A stretch of DNA of 64,000 bases, taken from assembly GCF_022761115.1 (NCBI RefSeq), contig NZ_JAKWJS010000007.1:62001-126000 (forward strand), given 5' to 3'. The position numbers and the translations under genes are program-made. Of this stretch, positions 26,871 to 37,402 are shown piece by piece. A model generated the notes under the pieces. The model made no database searches. It saw only the letters and a program-made list of their open reading frames with translations, and was not told the DNA's origin. Source of the stretch: Dyella sp. RRB7. GTDB taxonomy: Bacteria; Pseudomonadota; Gammaproteobacteria; Xanthomonadales; Rhodanobacteraceae. Numbering within the stretch: the stretch's first letter is position 1; each line of letters opens with the position of its first letter.

Positions 26871-29800
26871 ATGGCACTCACCCGCCGCGAGTTCATCAAG
26901 TTCACAGGCCTGGGGCTGGCAGCATCGAGCCTCGGCATGCTCGGTTTCGGGGCATCAGGGGAGGCACAAGCTGCCGCGGTACGTCCCTTCAAGCTCGCCC
27001 ACGCGACCGAGACGCGCAACACCTGCACCTACTGTTCGGTCGCCTGCGGCATCCTTATCTACAGCATGGGTGACCGTGCCAAGAATGCGCTTTCCAACAT
27101 CATCCATATCGAGGGTGACCCGGACCATCCGGTGAACCGCGGCACGCTGTGCCCGAAGGGCTCGGCCCTGCTCGACATCGTGCATGCGCCCACCCGACTG
27201 AAGGCGCCGCGCTACCGTGAGCCGGGCGGCACGGAGTTCAAGGAAGTGTCCTGGGACTTCGCGCTGGACCGCATCGCCAGGCTGATGAAGGACGACCGCG
27301 ACAAGCACTTCATCGCCACCAACGCGGCCGGCACCACCGTCAACCGCTGGACCAGCACCGGCATGCTGGCGGCCTCGGCGGCGTCCAGCGAAACCGCCTA
27401 CCTCACCTGGAAGGTGACCCGTTCCCTCGGCATGGTGGTGTTCGACAACCAGGCGCGCGTCTGACACGGACCGACGGTGGCCAGTCTGGCCCCATCATTC
27501 GGTCGCGGTGCGATGACCAACACCTGGCAGGACATCAAGAACGCCAACGTCGTCATTGTCATGGGTGGCAACGCCGCCGAGGCGCATCCATGCGGCTTCA
27601 AATGGGTGATCGAGGCGAAGATCGAAAACGGCGCCAAGCTGGTCGTGGTCGATCCGCGCTTTACCCGCACGGCCTCGGTAGCCGACTACTACGCGCCCAT
27701 TCGCCCGGGCACGGACATCGCGTTCCTGAGCGGCGTGATCCGCTATCTGCTGGAGAAGGACGCCATCCAGCACGAGTACGTGCGCGCGTACACCAACGCC
27801 AGCCTGATCGTGAAGGACGGCTTTGCCTTCGAGGATGGCCTGTTCAGTGGCTACAACGAGGAAACCCATAGCTACGACAAGTCGAGCTGGGACTACCAGC
27901 TGGACGAGCAGGGCTTTGCCATATCCGACGATACCTGGCAAAACCCGCGCTGCGTGATCAACCTGCTCAAGCAGCACGTCGCCCGCTATACGCCGGAGAT
28001 GGTTTCGCGCATCTGCGGCACGCCGCAGGACAAGTTCCTGCATATCTGCGGGCTGATCGCCAGCACCGCCGCGCCGGACAAGGCCATGACCAGCCTGTTT
28101 GCGCTGGGTTGGACGCAGCACTCGGTGGGCGCGCAGAACATCCGCACGATGGCCATGGTCCAGCTGCTGCTGGGCAACATCGGCGTGGCCGGCGGCGGCA
28201 TGAACGCCTTGCGCGGGCACTCCAACATCCAGGGATTGACCGACATCGGCCTGCTCTCCAACCAGATGCCGGGCTACCTCAACTTGCCCACCGACAAGGA
28301 AACCAGCTTCGACGAGTACATGAAGACGAAGCTGTTCAAACCGCTGCGTCCGGGCCAGACCAGCTACTGGCAGAACTACCGCAAGTTCGTGGTCAGCCTG
28401 CAGAAGGCGCTGTACGGCGATGCCGCCACGCAGGAAAACAACTGGGCCTATGACTGGCTGCCCAAGCTCGACGTGCCGCTGTACGACATCATCCGGGCCT
28501 TCGAGATGATGAACAACGGCCAGATGACCGGCTACATCTGCCAGGGTTTCAACCCGCTGCAGGCGTTTCCGGATCGCGGCAAGATCCGCCGCGGCCTGAG
28601 CAAGCTGAAGTTCCTGGTCACCATGGACCCGCTGGACACCGAGACCTCGCGTTTCTGGCAGGACTTCGGCCCGCAGAACCCGGCCAAGTCCGCCGAGATC
28701 CAGACCGAGGTGTTCCAGCTGCCCACTACCTGCTTCGCGGAGGAAAACGGTTCGCTGGTCAATTCGGCGCGCTGGCTGCAATGGCACTGGAAGGCGGCCG
28801 AGGGTCCCGGCCAGGCCATGTCCGACATCTGGATCATGAGCGGCATCTTCCATCGCATGCGCGAGCTGTATCGCAAGGAAGGCGGCGCCTTCCCCGATCC
28901 CCTGCTCAACCTGACCTGGAAATACACCGATCCGGTCAGCCCGGACCCGGAAGAACTGGCCAAGGAAATGAACGGCCGCGCGCTGGCCGATCTCACCGAT
29001 CCGGCCACCGGCGCCGTGGCCACCAAGGCGGGCACCTTGCTGGACGGTTTCGCCCAGCTGCGCGACGACGGCACCACCGCCTCGGGCTGCTGGATCTTCT
29101 CCGGCTGCTTCACCGAGAAGGGCAACCAGATGGCCCGCCGCGACGCCACCGACCCGCGCGAACAGGGCATCGCTCCCAACTGGGCCTGGGCCTGGCCGGC
29201 CAACCGACGCATTCTGTACAACCGCGCCAGCGCCGACCCGGACGGCAAGCCGTGGAACCCGGCCAAGCCGGTCATTTCGTGGAACGGCAGCCGCTGGGTG
29301 GGCATCGACGTGCCCGACTACGGCCCCACCGTGAAACCCTCCGACGGCGTCGGCCCGTTCATCATGAACGCCGAAGGCATGGGCCGCCTGTTCGCCCGCG
29401 ACCTGATGGCGGAAGGCCCCTTCCCGGAGCATTACGAGCCGCTGGAATCGCCGGTGGAGAACGTGCTGCACCCCAAGGTGAAGAGCAATCCGGCCGCGCG
29501 TGTGTTTGCGGATGACCGCGCCGCGTTTGGCAGTCCAAAGAACTTCCCGTACGTGGCGACCACCTACCGCCTCACCGAGCACTTCCACTACTGGACCAAG
29601 CATGCGCTGATCAACGCGATCCTGCAGCCGGAGGAATTCATCGAGATCGGCGAGGTGCTGGCCAAGGAGAAGGGCATCGAGCAGGGCGGTTGGGTGAAGG
29701 TGTCTTCCAAGCGTGGCGAAGTGGTGTGCAAGGCCTATGTGACCAAGCGCATCAAGCCGCTCACGGTCGATGGCCGGCCGACCCATGTGATCGGCGTGCC

Positions 29801-29945
29801 CATCCACTGGGGCTTCACCGGCCAGGCCAGGAAGGGCTATGGCGCCAACACGCTGACGCCGTCCGTGGGCGATGCCAACACCCAGACACCCGAGTTCAAG
29901 GCATTCCTCGTCAATGTAGAAAAGACCAAAGCACCGGCAGCCTGA
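26871..29945 (+). CDS. fdnG: Formate dehydrogenase-N alpha subunit, selenocysteine-containing
   Basis: This is one gene of 1024 codons, read through an in-frame TGA at 27462-27464. That codon is residue 198 and replaces the catalytic Sec196 of E. coli FdnG in the same context (DNQARV[11 protein letters not shown]). A twin-arginine signal ([10 protein letters not shown]) exports the folded enzyme. [11 protein letters not shown] plus [10 protein letters not shown] bind a [4Fe-4S] cluster, and the rest carries the bis-MGD molybdenum or tungsten cofactor. It oxidises periplasmic formate and passes electrons to FdnH. ATG 26871 has GGGAG upstream; ATG 26838 is an alternative. A plain gene call would split it at 27464. 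Sec synthesis genes lie downstream. Confidence 0.95.
27462..27504 (+). promoter_or_regulatory. Bacterial SECIS element directing Sec insertion at UGA
   Basis: Right after the TGA, GACCGA (27469-27474) pairs with TCGGTC (27499-27504). The apical hairpin GGCC-AGTCT-GGCC (27479-27491) lies between them. The GU-containing loop on a short stem about 15 bases after the UGA is the hallmark that SelB recognises in fdhF and fdnG mRNAs. Confidence 0.88.
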
Positions 29946-29955
29946 GGCGATAGAC

Positions 29956-30873
29956 ATGTCAGATCTGCAATCGCAAGACTATGTCCGGCGCTCCGCGTCG
30001 ACCATGACGCCTCCCGCGGCCCGCAGCCACGAGGACCAGGTCGCCAAGCTGATCGACGTGAGCCGCTGCATCGGCTGCAAGGCCTGCCAGTCGGCGTGCA
30101 TGGAGTGGAACAACCTGCGGCCGGAGATCGGCTACTTCGAGGGGTCCTACGAGAATCCGGCGGACCTGGGTCCCAGCGTATGGACCCTGATGAAATTCGC
30201 CGAGTACGAAAACGAGCAGGGCAACCTCGAATGGCTGATCCGCAAGGACGGCTGCATGCACTGCGAGGACCCGGGCTGCCTGAAGGCCTGCCCGGCGCCC
30301 GGCGCGATCGTGCAGTACGCCAACGGCATCGTCGACTTCATCAGCGACAAATGCATCGGCTGCGGCTACTGCGTGAAGGGCTGCCCGTTCGATATCCCGC
30401 GCATCAGCAAGCAGGACCACAAGTCGTACAAATGCACGCTGTGTTCCGATCGCGTGGCGGTCGGGCTGGAGCCGGCCTGCGTCAAGGCGTGCCCCACCGG
30501 CGCGATCATGTTCGGCTCCAAGACCGACATGAAGGACTGGGCGGGCGAGCGCATCGAGGAACTGAAATCCCGCGGCTTCGACAAGGCCGGCCTGTACGAC
30601 CCGCCGGAAGTCGGCGGCACCCACGTGATGTATGTGCTGCACCACGCGGACAAGCCCTCGCTGTACTCGGGCCTGCCCGACAAGCCGCGCATCAGCCCGG
30701 TGGTCGGGGCATGGAAGGGCATCATCAAGCCGTTGGCCGTGATAGGCATTGCGTTCGCCGCCCTTGCCGGTTTCTTCCACGCGATCACCATTGGCCCGAA
30801 CGAGGTGACCGACGAGGACGAGGTGGAGGGCGAGCGCGTCCTGCACGAAGCGGAATCGGAGAAGTCGCCATGA
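29956..30873 (+). CDS. fdnH: Formate dehydrogenase-N iron-sulfur beta subunit
   Basis: This 305-aa protein carries four ferredoxin-type cysteine groups for four [4Fe-4S] clusters: [42 protein letters not shown], and CTLCSDR with PACVKACP. A single C-terminal membrane helix ([19 protein letters not shown]) anchors it. It moves electrons from FdnG to the cytochrome subunit. GAGG precedes the ATG ten bases after fdnG, and its stop overlaps fdnI by four bases (ATGA). The acidic tail ([12 protein letters not shown]) is longer than I expect. Confidence 0.95.
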   Translation: MSDLQSQDYVRRSASTMTPPAARSHEDQVAKLIDVSRCIGCKACQSACMEWNNLRPEIGYFEGSYENPADLGPSVWTLMKFAEYENEQGNLEWLIRKDGCMHCEDPGCLKACPAPGAIVQYANGIVDFISDKCIGCGYCVKGCPFDIPRISKQDHKSYKCTLCSDRVAVGLEPACVKACPTGAIMFGSKTDMKDWAGERIEELKSRGFDKAGLYDPPEVGGTHVMYVLHHADKPSLYSGLPDKPRISPVVGAWKGIIKPLAVIGIAFAALAGFFHAITIGPNEVTDEDEVEGERVLHEAESEKSP

Positions 30874-31529
30874 CCCGGCCGGCCAACGCGATTACCCGCT
30901 ATACCGTGGTGAACCGGGTCAACCACTGGATCACCGCCATCTGCTTCGTGCTGCTCACGCTGTCGGGCCTGTCGATGTTCCACCCGATACTGTTCTTCCT
31001 GTCCGACCTGTTCGGTGGCGGGCAATGGACGCGGGCGGTGCATCCATGGATCGGCATCATGCTGCTGGTCAGTTACTCGGGCCTGATCATCCAGTTCTGG
31101 CGCGAGAACCTCGTGCACAAGGACGACATCGCCTGGATGAAGTCGATCGGGTACGTCGTGACCAACGACGAGGAACACGTGCCGGAGGTGGGCCGCAACA
31201 ACGCCGGCCAGAAGATGGTGTTCTGGTCGATGACGCTGTTGATCCCGGTGCTGTTCTTCAGCGGGCTGGTGATCTGGGAAGTGTATTTCGGCGCGGCCAC
31301 TTCGATTCCCGTGCAGCGCGTGGCGGTGCTGATCCACAGCATGGCGGCCATCGCCGCCATCATCGTGTGGGTCGTCCATGTGTACGCGGCGATCTGGATC
31401 CGCAACTCGGTGCGGGCCATGACCCAGGGCTACGTGACCCCAGGCTGGGCCTGGCGCCACCACCGCAAATGGCTGCGGGAACTGGCGGCGGGCCAGCATG
31501 ACAAGCGCACGATCAGGAAGCATCCGTGA
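30870..31529 (+). CDS. fdnI: Formate dehydrogenase-N cytochrome b556 gamma subunit
   Basis: This 219-aa protein has four membrane helices and the histidines expected for two b hemes: [16 protein letters not shown] in helix 1, VHPWIGIM in helix 2, and [23 protein letters not shown] in helix 4. It delivers electrons to quinone on the cytoplasmic side, so the complex builds proton-motive force. It starts inside the end of fdnH and ends overlapping the fdhE start (GTGA). The four genes therefore form one tightly packed operon. Confidence 0.94.
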   Translation: MTRPANAITRYTVVNRVNHWITAICFVLLTLSGLSMFHPILFFLSDLFGGGQWTRAVHPWIGIMLLVSYSGLIIQFWRENLVHKDDIAWMKSIGYVVTNDEEHVPEVGRNNAGQKMVFWSMTLLIPVLFFSGLVIWEVYFGAATSIPVQRVAVLIHSMAAIAAIIVWVVHVYAAIWIRNSVRAMTQGYVTPGWAWRHHRKWLRELAAGQHDKRTIRKHP

Positions 31530-32476
31530 AGCAGGCTGGCACACCCCCAAGCGGCAAATGGACCGGGCCGTCCCATGCCGGCGTCAAGGCGCCCGATCCG
31601 ATTCTGCTGGCCGATCCGGCCAAGCGTTTCGCCGCCACCGCGCAGCGGCTGGAACAGCTCGCCCATGGGCATCCAATGGAGGCCTGGCTGCGCTTCATGG
31701 CCACGCTGGCCCGGGCCCAGCATGCCGTGGCAACGACGCTTGCACCGCACGCGGCGCTGAGCCCGGCCATCGTGGCGCAGGCTGCGGAAGCGCGGCTGCC
31801 GCCGCTGGCGGCGGATGGCCATCGTCGCGACGCGTCCTGGCGCGACGGGCTCGCTCTGCTGCTCGACCGTATCGACCACCGTGGGTTGCCGCCGGCCGCG
31901 GTGGAGGCGATGGAGCAATTGCGGCGCAGCGACGCCGTTGCGCTGGAGCGGCTGGCGGATCATTTCCTGCGCGGCGTCCTGGCTGCCTCCGAGGCGGGCG
32001 CCGCCGTGTTTGTCGCCGCCGCCCTGCAGGTTTACTTCACCGACTCGGCGGCGCGCCTCACGACTGAGGACTTGCGGCTGCTCGAAGAGCGCGCACTCTG
32101 CCCCTGCTGCGGTTCGCCTTCGGTAAGCGGCTTGATCACCGCCAGCGGCATCACGCCCGGCACGCGCTACTTGTATTGCTCGCTGTGCTCCACCGCGTGG
32201 AACCACGTGCGCGCCGTGTGCATCACCTGCGGTGGTACGCGCGAACTATCGCTGCAAGGCATCGAAGGCGATCCCGGCGTGGTCAAGGCCGAGACCTGCG
32301 GCGAATGCCATACCTATGCCAAGCTGCTCTACCAGTTGAAGGACATGCAGGTCGATCCGTATGCGGACGATCTCGCCTCGCTGGGCCTGGACATCCTGGT
32401 CACCGAGGCGGGCTACGCCCGGCACGCGCCCAACCCGCTGCTGCTGGTGGGCGATGGCGAGGTGGTGGTCGACTAA
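31526..32476 (+). CDS. fdhE: Formate dehydrogenase accessory protein FdhE
   Basis: This 316-aa cytoplasmic protein has the four CxxC motifs of FdhE: CPCCGSPSVSG, CSLCSTAW, CITCGG and CGECHTY. They form a rubredoxin-like iron site at the C-terminal half. FdhE is needed to make active respiratory formate dehydrogenases and interacts with the alpha subunit. The GTG at 31526 overlaps the fdnI stop. The order fdnGHI-fdhE is the same as fdoGHI-fdhE in E. coli. I did not see fdhD in the window. Confidence 0.93.
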   Translation: MKQAGTPPSGKWTGPSHAGVKAPDPILLADPAKRFAATAQRLEQLAHGHPMEAWLRFMATLARAQHAVATTLAPHAALSPAIVAQAAEARLPPLAADGHRRDASWRDGLALLLDRIDHRGLPPAAVEAMEQLRRSDAVALERLADHFLRGVLAASEAGAAVFVAAALQVYFTDSAARLTTEDLRLLEERALCPCCGSPSVSGLITASGITPGTRYLYCSLCSTAWNHVRAVCITCGGTRELSLQGIEGDPGVVKAETCGECHTYAKLLYQLKDMQVDPYADDLASLGLDILVTEAGYARHAPNPLLLVGDGEVVVD

Positions 32477-32478
32477 AG

Positions 32479-32510
32479 ATCGTCATCCCCGCGAAAGCGG
32501 GGATGACGAT
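32479..32510. repeat. REP-like hairpin (GTCATCCCCGC type) after fdhE
   Basis: ATCGTCATCCCCGC, loop GAAA, GCGGGGATGACGAT: a perfect 14-bp stem. It is a relative of 5624-5651 and starts two bases after the fdhE stop. It could stabilise or end the fdn transcript. Confidence 0.85.
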
Positions 32511-32558
32511 CAAAAGCGGAACTCGTAGCAGGCCAAGCTGTTTGCACCAGATGCGTCT

Positions 32559-33611
32559 TCAGTGCATGCCCAGCAGCGACGCGATCGCACCGCCGACTAT
32601 CCCGAAGCCGACCACCGCCACGGCGATCGCCACCAGCAGCCGCACGGGGAAAGAACCCCCAAGCATCGCCAGCGACGGCAGGCTCACCGGGGGCAGGGTG
32701 ATCAGCAAGGCGGCGGCCGGCCCGCCCCCCAGGCCCAGGGCCAGCATCGCCTGCACGATCGGCACCTCGCCGGCGGTGGGAATCACGAACAGCATCCCGG
32801 CCAGCGCCAGGGCCACGATCCAGAACCATTGATCGCCGATGGCCGGCCCGATGTAGGGAAACATCCACGCGCGCACCGCGCCCAGCAGCAGCACGATCAC
32901 CACGTATTCGGGAATCAGCCGCACCGTCATGCGCAGGAAAATCCGTGCCCAGCGCTTGCCCACCTCAGCCAGCGAGTGCGGCTCGGGTTCTGCCGGCGAC
33001 GACACGGTCACCGGTGGCGAGCCCGGGCCGGCCATGCGGTTGGCCAGATGGCCCAGTCCGAACACCATCGGCACGCCCAGCAACAGGCGCAGCAAGGTCC
33101 AGTGCCAGCCAAGCACGAAGCCGGTAAATATCAGGGTCGCCGGATTCAACACCGTATTGCCCAGCCAGAACGCGACCGCCGCGCCGGGCGATGCCTGGTG
33201 TTTGCGCAAGCCCACCACCACCGGCGCCGCGCAACACGTGCACATCATGCCCGGCACGGCCAGCAGGCCACCGGCCAGCACACTGCCGAAACCGCGACCG
33301 CCCAGCACGCGCTGCACCCAGTTCACCGGCAGCAAGGCCTGGATGCCCGAGCCCAGCAGCAAGCCCAGCAGCATGGCCTGCCAGATCGCCTTGCCGTAGG
33401 CGAGCGCGTAACCGAGCGCCGCATTCCACGACGGCGCCGGCGGGCTCGCCGCGTCGCCCATCAGGATCGAATGGCCGATGGCATGCTGGCTCGCGGCCAC
33501 GAAAGCGCGTCCGTAGTACGGATGCCACTTCACGTAGAACAGGCCGGCGACCGCCAGCAACAGGAACACGGATAAGCGCACGGTGCGCGCTGTCTGCGAT
33601 GCGACGGGCAT
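32559..33611 (-). CDS. COG0701 (YraQ/ArsP-like) permease in the selenocysteine island
   Basis: This 350-aa protein has about eight to ten membrane helices. It has the COG0701 two-half layout: PGMMCTCCAAPVVVGLRKH in the first half and VIPTAGEVPIVQAMLALG in the second. The paired Cys in CTCC lie where ArsP-type exporters have CSCG, which suggests a soft metal or metalloid cargo. The start at 33611 has GGGGGAG close upstream. It is on the opposite strand to fdnGHI-fdhE and selAB and divides them. A role in selenium handling is only inferred from position. Heavy-metal or organoarsenic efflux is an alternative. Confidence 0.8.
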   Translation of the reverse strand: MPVASQTARTVRLSVFLLLAVAGLFYVKWHPYYGRAFVAASQHAIGHSILMGDAASPPAPSWNAALGYALAYGKAIWQAMLLGLLLGSGIQALLPVNWVQRVLGGRGFGSVLAGGLLAVPGMMCTCCAAPVVVGLRKHQASPGAAVAFWLGNTVLNPATLIFTGFVLGWHWTLLRLLLGVPMVFGLGHLANRMAGPGSPPVTVSSPAEPEPHSLAEVGKRWARIFLRMTVRLIPEYVVIVLLLGAVRAWMFPYIGPAIGDQWFWIVALALAGMLFVIPTAGEVPIVQAMLALGLGGGPAAALLITLPPVSLPSLAMLGGSFPVRLLVAIAVAVVGFGIVGGAIASLLGMH

Positions 33612-33921
33612 GACTCCCCCTGCGAACAATCCGGGACATCAAGGCCCTACAGGGCACGCCATTGCCCACCGGATGCCGCAGGCCGGATGCGCTGCGGAGG
33701 GGGCAAACGATCCAACGGCCGCGCGTGCAGCCGCGTGGCGCAGCATGCTACGGGCCTAGGCCAAAGTCACTATGGCCCGTAATCGCAAGCCAGCCTGCGG
33801 TGTGCGTGTTGCCTTGACCCTGGTCAGTCCGCACCGCAGCATAGGGGCCACCCCCCGAACTTTCGCCGCCACGCTCCCGAATCAACGCCTGGGTGTCCGG
33901 CGATGTCACTGGATGAGCGTC
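33612..33921. other. Divergent gap between permease and selA
   Basis: This 310-bp stretch must contain the promoters of both genes. I saw no clear operator, riboswitch or small gene. Confidence 0.45.
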
Positions 33922-35346
33922 ATGGCCGAACCCGAGCTCAACTCCCTGCGCCAGCTTCCCGCGGTGGCCACTGTGCTGGCGACGGCCGAGGCGGCGGCGC
34001 TGCTGGAACGCCACGGGCGTGTCGCCACCACCGACGCCATTCGCCAGGCCATCGACAGCGCGCGCGAGGCCTTGCGCGCCACGCCCGCCGCGGTGCCCGG
34101 CGCCATTGAAATAGCGCAACGGGCCGGCGAGTTGCTGGAAGCGCATGCACCGGGCCTGCGCCCGCTGTTCAATCTCACCGGCACCGTGTTGCACACCAAT
34201 CTCGGTCGCGCAGTGCTGGCCGAGGCGGCGATCGAGGCGGCGGTGGCGGCGATGCGCCACGCGGTGGCGCTGGAATACGACCTGGCCGATGGCTCACGCG
34301 GTGAGCGCGACGATCACCTGCGCAGCCTGCTGTGCGCGTTGACCGGTGCGGAAGACGCCACCGTGGTCAACAACAACGCGGCGGCCGTGCTGCTTTGCCT
34401 CAACACGTTCGCGCTGGGGCGGGAGGCGGTGGTGTCGCGCGGCGAGCTGATCGAGATCGGCGGCGCCTTCCGCCTGCCCGACATCATGGCGCGGGCCGGC
34501 GCACGCATGGTCGAAGTGGGCACCACCAACCGTACCCATCCTGCCGATTACCAGGACGCGCTCAACGAACGCACCGGTCTCGTGCTCAAGGTGCATACCT
34601 CAAACTACCGCATCCAGGGCTTCACCGCCGAAGTCGGCGCGCGCGAGCTGGCCGTGATCGCCGCTGCCGCCGGCGTGCCGCTGCTCAACGACCTGGGCTC
34701 CGGCAGCCTGGTCGATCTGTCCCGCTACGGGCTGGCCAAGGAGCCCACCGTGCGCGAAGCCGTGGCCGAGGGCGCGCGGCTGGTCACCTTTTCCGGCGAC
34801 AAGCTGCTGGGCGGCCCGCAGGCGGGTTTCATCGTCGGCGATCGCGCGTTGATCGAACAGATCAACCGCAATCCGCTCAAGCGTGCGTTGCGCGTGGACA
34901 AGCTTCGCCTGGCGGCGATCGAGGCCACGCTGAATCTGTACCGCGATCCGGATCGTCTCGCCGAGCGGCTGCCCACGCTGCGCTTCCTGGCTCGCGGCAA
35001 GGCGAATATCGAAGCGCAGGCACGTCGTCTGCAGCCGGCCGTGGCCGAGCGATTCGGTGGAGCCTTCGTGGTTGAGGTGGGCGATTGCCTCAGCCAGGTC
35101 GGTTCCGGCGCGCTGCCGCTGGATACCCTCGCCAGCGCTGCACTGATGATCCGTGCGCGCGGCAGCCAGGGCGCGCTGGAACCCTTGGCCGCTGCGTTGC
35201 GCGTGCTGCCACGGCCCATCATCGGCCGCATCGCCGATGGTGCCCTGCGCCTGGATCTGCGCTGCCTGGCCGAGGCGGACGAAGCGCCGTTGCTGGAGTC
35301 GCTGGCCCGGCTCAACGTCGACGGCCTCACCGCGCACGCCCCATGA
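33922..35346 (+). CDS. selA: L-seryl-tRNA(Sec) selenium transferase
   Basis: This 474-aa PLP enzyme converts Ser-tRNA(Sec) to Sec-tRNA(Sec) with selenophosphate. Marks are [67 protein letters not shown] and [14 protein letters not shown], where Lys294 should hold PLP. The exact start is uncertain (ATG 33913 or 33922). The stop overlaps the selB start (ATGA). A complete set selA-selB-tRNA-Sec-selD follows in 4.5 kb. Confidence 0.95.
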   Translation: MAEPELNSLRQLPAVATVLATAEAAALLERHGRVATTDAIRQAIDSAREALRATPAAVPGAIEIAQRAGELLEAHAPGLRPLFNLTGTVLHTNLGRAVLAEAAIEAAVAAMRHAVALEYDLADGSRGERDDHLRSLLCALTGAEDATVVNNNAAAVLLCLNTFALGREAVVSRGELIEIGGAFRLPDIMARAGARMVEVGTTNRTHPADYQDALNERTGLVLKVHTSNYRIQGFTAEVGARELAVIAAAAGVPLLNDLGSGSLVDLSRYGLAKEPTVREAVAEGARLVTFSGDKLLGGPQAGFIVGDRALIEQINRNPLKRALRVDKLRLAAIEATLNLYRDPDRLAERLPTLRFLARGKANIEAQARRLQPAVAERFGGAFVVEVGDCLSQVGSGALPLDTLASAALMIRARGSQGALEPLAAALRVLPRPIIGRIADGALRLDLRCLAEADEAPLLESLARLNVDGLTAHAP

Positions 35347-37277
35347 TCGTCGGCACCGCGGGCCATATCGATCACGGCAAGACGGCGCTGGTCAAAGCCC
35401 TGACCGGCGTCGATGCCGATCGCCTGAAAGAAGAAAAAGAACGCGGCATCACCATCGACCTGGGCTTTGCCTACCTGCCGCTGGAAGACGGCTCCGTGCT
35501 CGGCTTTATCGACGTGCCCGGTCACGAGCGCTTCGTGCACACCATGGTGGCAGGCGCCAGTGGCATCGATGTCGCCCTGCTGGTGGTGGCGGCCGACGAC
35601 GGGGTGATGCCGCAGACCCTGGAGCATTTGGCGATCCTGGATCTGCTGCATATCGGGCATGGCCTGATTGCGATCACCAAGGCCGACCTGGCGACGCCCG
35701 AACGGCTGGCCGAAGTCGGCGCGCAGATTCGCGAGGCCACCCAGGGCACCGTGCTGGAAGGCGCCGACATCCTGCCGGTTTCCTCGACCACGGGGCTTGG
35801 CATCGATGCGTTGCGCGACCGGCTTGCCAGGGAGGCGCACACGCGGGGTGCGCGTGCCGCCGATGGCCGCTTCCGCCTTGCCGTCGATCGCGTGTTCACG
35901 CTGTCCGGCATCGGCGTGGTGGTGACCGGCACCGTGCTGTCCGGTGTGGTGCGCGTCAAGGATCAGGTCTTGCTCAGTCCTTCCGGGTTGAGCGCGCGCG
36001 TGCGCTCGCTGCATGCGCAGAACCGGCCGGTGGAGAGTGGGCGTGCCGGTGATCGCTGTGCACTCAACCTCGCCGGCGAGGGCATCAGCAAGGATGCGAT
36101 CCATCGCGGCGACATGGTGGTCGATCCCTTCCTGCACCAGCCGACCGATCGCATCGATGCACGCCTGCACCTTCTGCCCGGCGAGCCCAAGCCGATCGGC
36201 CAATGGTTTCCGGCGCGCCTGCACCATGGTGCGGTCGAGGTTGGCGCGCGTGTCGTGTTGCTCGAAGGCGAGCAGCTGTTGCCCGGCCACGCGGCGGACG
36301 TCCAACTGGTGCTGGACCGGCCGATCGCCGCCGCTGCGCTCGATCGCTACGTGCTGCGCGACGTTTCCGCGCAGCGCACGCTGGGCGGCGGCCAGTTTAT
36401 CGATCTGCACGCGCCGTCACGCCAGCGCCGCACGGCAGAACGCGTGGCCCAACGCGCCGCGCTGGCCATGGCCGATCCACGGCCAGCCTTCGCCGCGTTG
36501 CTTGGAGCTTCTCCGTTCGCGCGGGATCTGCTGGCTTTCGGGCGCGATCGCGCGCTGTCCGCCGCCAAGCTCGACGACATCGCCGCCGCGCTCTCGCCGG
36601 TCATCTTCGACGTTGGCGAGCAACGCATCGCGATCAGCCATGCGCATTGGCAACACTTCGTTGTCCATCTCATCGAGCGACTGCAGACCTTCCATGCGGC
36701 CAACCCGGACGTGCAAGGCATCGGCCGCGAAAAGCTGCGGTTGGCCTTGCAACCCAGGCTGCCTGCCGCTGTCTTTGCATTGGCGCTGCAGCACGCGGAC
36801 TTCGCCGGCCGCGTGGTGCGCGACGGCGCCTTCGTGCGGCTGGCCAGCCATTCCCTGCAATTGAACCCGGAACGTGAAGCCTTATGGCAGGCCATCGCCC
36901 CGCTATTAGGCGGCGATGAGCGTTTTCGCCCGCCGCGCGTGCGCGATATCGCGGGAACGCTGGCGCGTCCGGAGCAGGACATCAGGCAGCTGTTGAAATT
37001 CGCGGCGCGGCTGGGACTGGTCGACGAAGTGGCGCACGATCATTTCTTCCTGCGCGCCACCCTGCACGAGATGGTGCTGATCGCCGCCGAGCTCGCCGCG
37101 CAGGCGGCGGACGGACGGTTTACCGCCGCGCAGTTTCGCGACCGCCTCGACAACGGTCGAAAAGTCGCCATCCAGATACTAGAATTCTTCGACCGGCAAG
37201 GCGTTACGATCAACCACGGCACCTTGCGCAGAGTCCAGGCGCGGTATCTCGACTTGTTCGAATCCGCCTCGCGTTGA
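35343..37277 (+). CDS. selB: Selenocysteine-specific translation elongation factor SelB
   Basis: This 644-aa protein starts with an EF-Tu-like GTPase domain: [17 protein letters not shown] (P-loop), [20 protein letters not shown] and TKAD. Two beta-barrel domains and about 250 residues of C-terminal winged helices follow (e.g. [20 protein letters not shown]). The C-terminal part binds the SECIS hairpin in mRNA, and the GTPase part brings Sec-tRNA to the ribosome. Its only visible client here is fdnG. It overlaps selA and ends 11 bp before tRNA-Sec. Confidence 0.95.
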   Translation: MIVGTAGHIDHGKTALVKALTGVDADRLKEEKERGITIDLGFAYLPLEDGSVLGFIDVPGHERFVHTMVAGASGIDVALLVVAADDGVMPQTLEHLAILDLLHIGHGLIAITKADLATPERLAEVGAQIREATQGTVLEGADILPVSSTTGLGIDALRDRLAREAHTRGARAADGRFRLAVDRVFTLSGIGVVVTGTVLSGVVRVKDQVLLSPSGLSARVRSLHAQNRPVESGRAGDRCALNLAGEGISKDAIHRGDMVVDPFLHQPTDRIDARLHLLPGEPKPIGQWFPARLHHGAVEVGARVVLLEGEQLLPGHAADVQLVLDRPIAAAALDRYVLRDVSAQRTLGGGQFIDLHAPSRQRRTAERVAQRAALAMADPRPAFAALLGASPFARDLLAFGRDRALSAAKLDDIAAALSPVIFDVGEQRIAISHAHWQHFVVHLIERLQTFHAANPDVQGIGREKLRLALQPRLPAAVFALALQHADFAGRVVRDGAFVRLASHSLQLNPEREALWQAIAPLLGGDERFRPPRVRDIAGTLARPEQDIRQLLKFAARLGLVDEVAHDHFFLRATLHEMVLIAAELAAQAADGRFTAAQFRDRLDNGRKVAIQILEFFDRQGVTINHGTLRRVQARYLDLFESASR

Positions 37278-37288
37278 ACGCGCTGTAT

Positions 37289-37385
37289 GGAAGAGAATCG
37301 TCTCCGGTGGGGCGTCCGGACTTCAAATCCGGGTGAGGCAGACAAGACTGTCTCGGGTGGGTTCGACTCCCATTCTCTTCCGCCA
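37289..37385 (+). tRNA. selC: tRNA-Sec, anticodon UCA
   Basis: The 97-nt gene has an 8-bp acceptor stem (GGAAGAGA with TCTCTTCC), a discriminator G and an encoded CCA. The anticodon loop is CTTCAAA on a CCGGA/TCCGG stem, giving anticodon TCA at 37323-37325. It has a long variable arm (near GAGGCAGACAAGACTGTCTC) and a GGTTCGACTCC T-loop region. The long acceptor and variable arms are specific to tRNA-Sec. It lies directly after selB and may be co-transcribed. Confidence 0.96.
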
Positions 37386-37402
37386 TTTTGCTGGCGGCCT
37401 GG

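Noticed and set aside
27462-27464. TGA read as a nonsense mutation making fdnG a pseudogene
   Set aside because: It sits exactly at the conserved Sec position, has a SECIS hairpin after it and a full Sec gene set nearby.
27495-29957. 820-codon minus-strand frame over fdnG
   Set aside because: It is the mirror of strongly coding fdnG; composition is shadow-like and it has no motif.
34725-36410. 561-codon minus-strand frame over selA/selB
   Set aside because: Antisense shadow of two well-identified genes.
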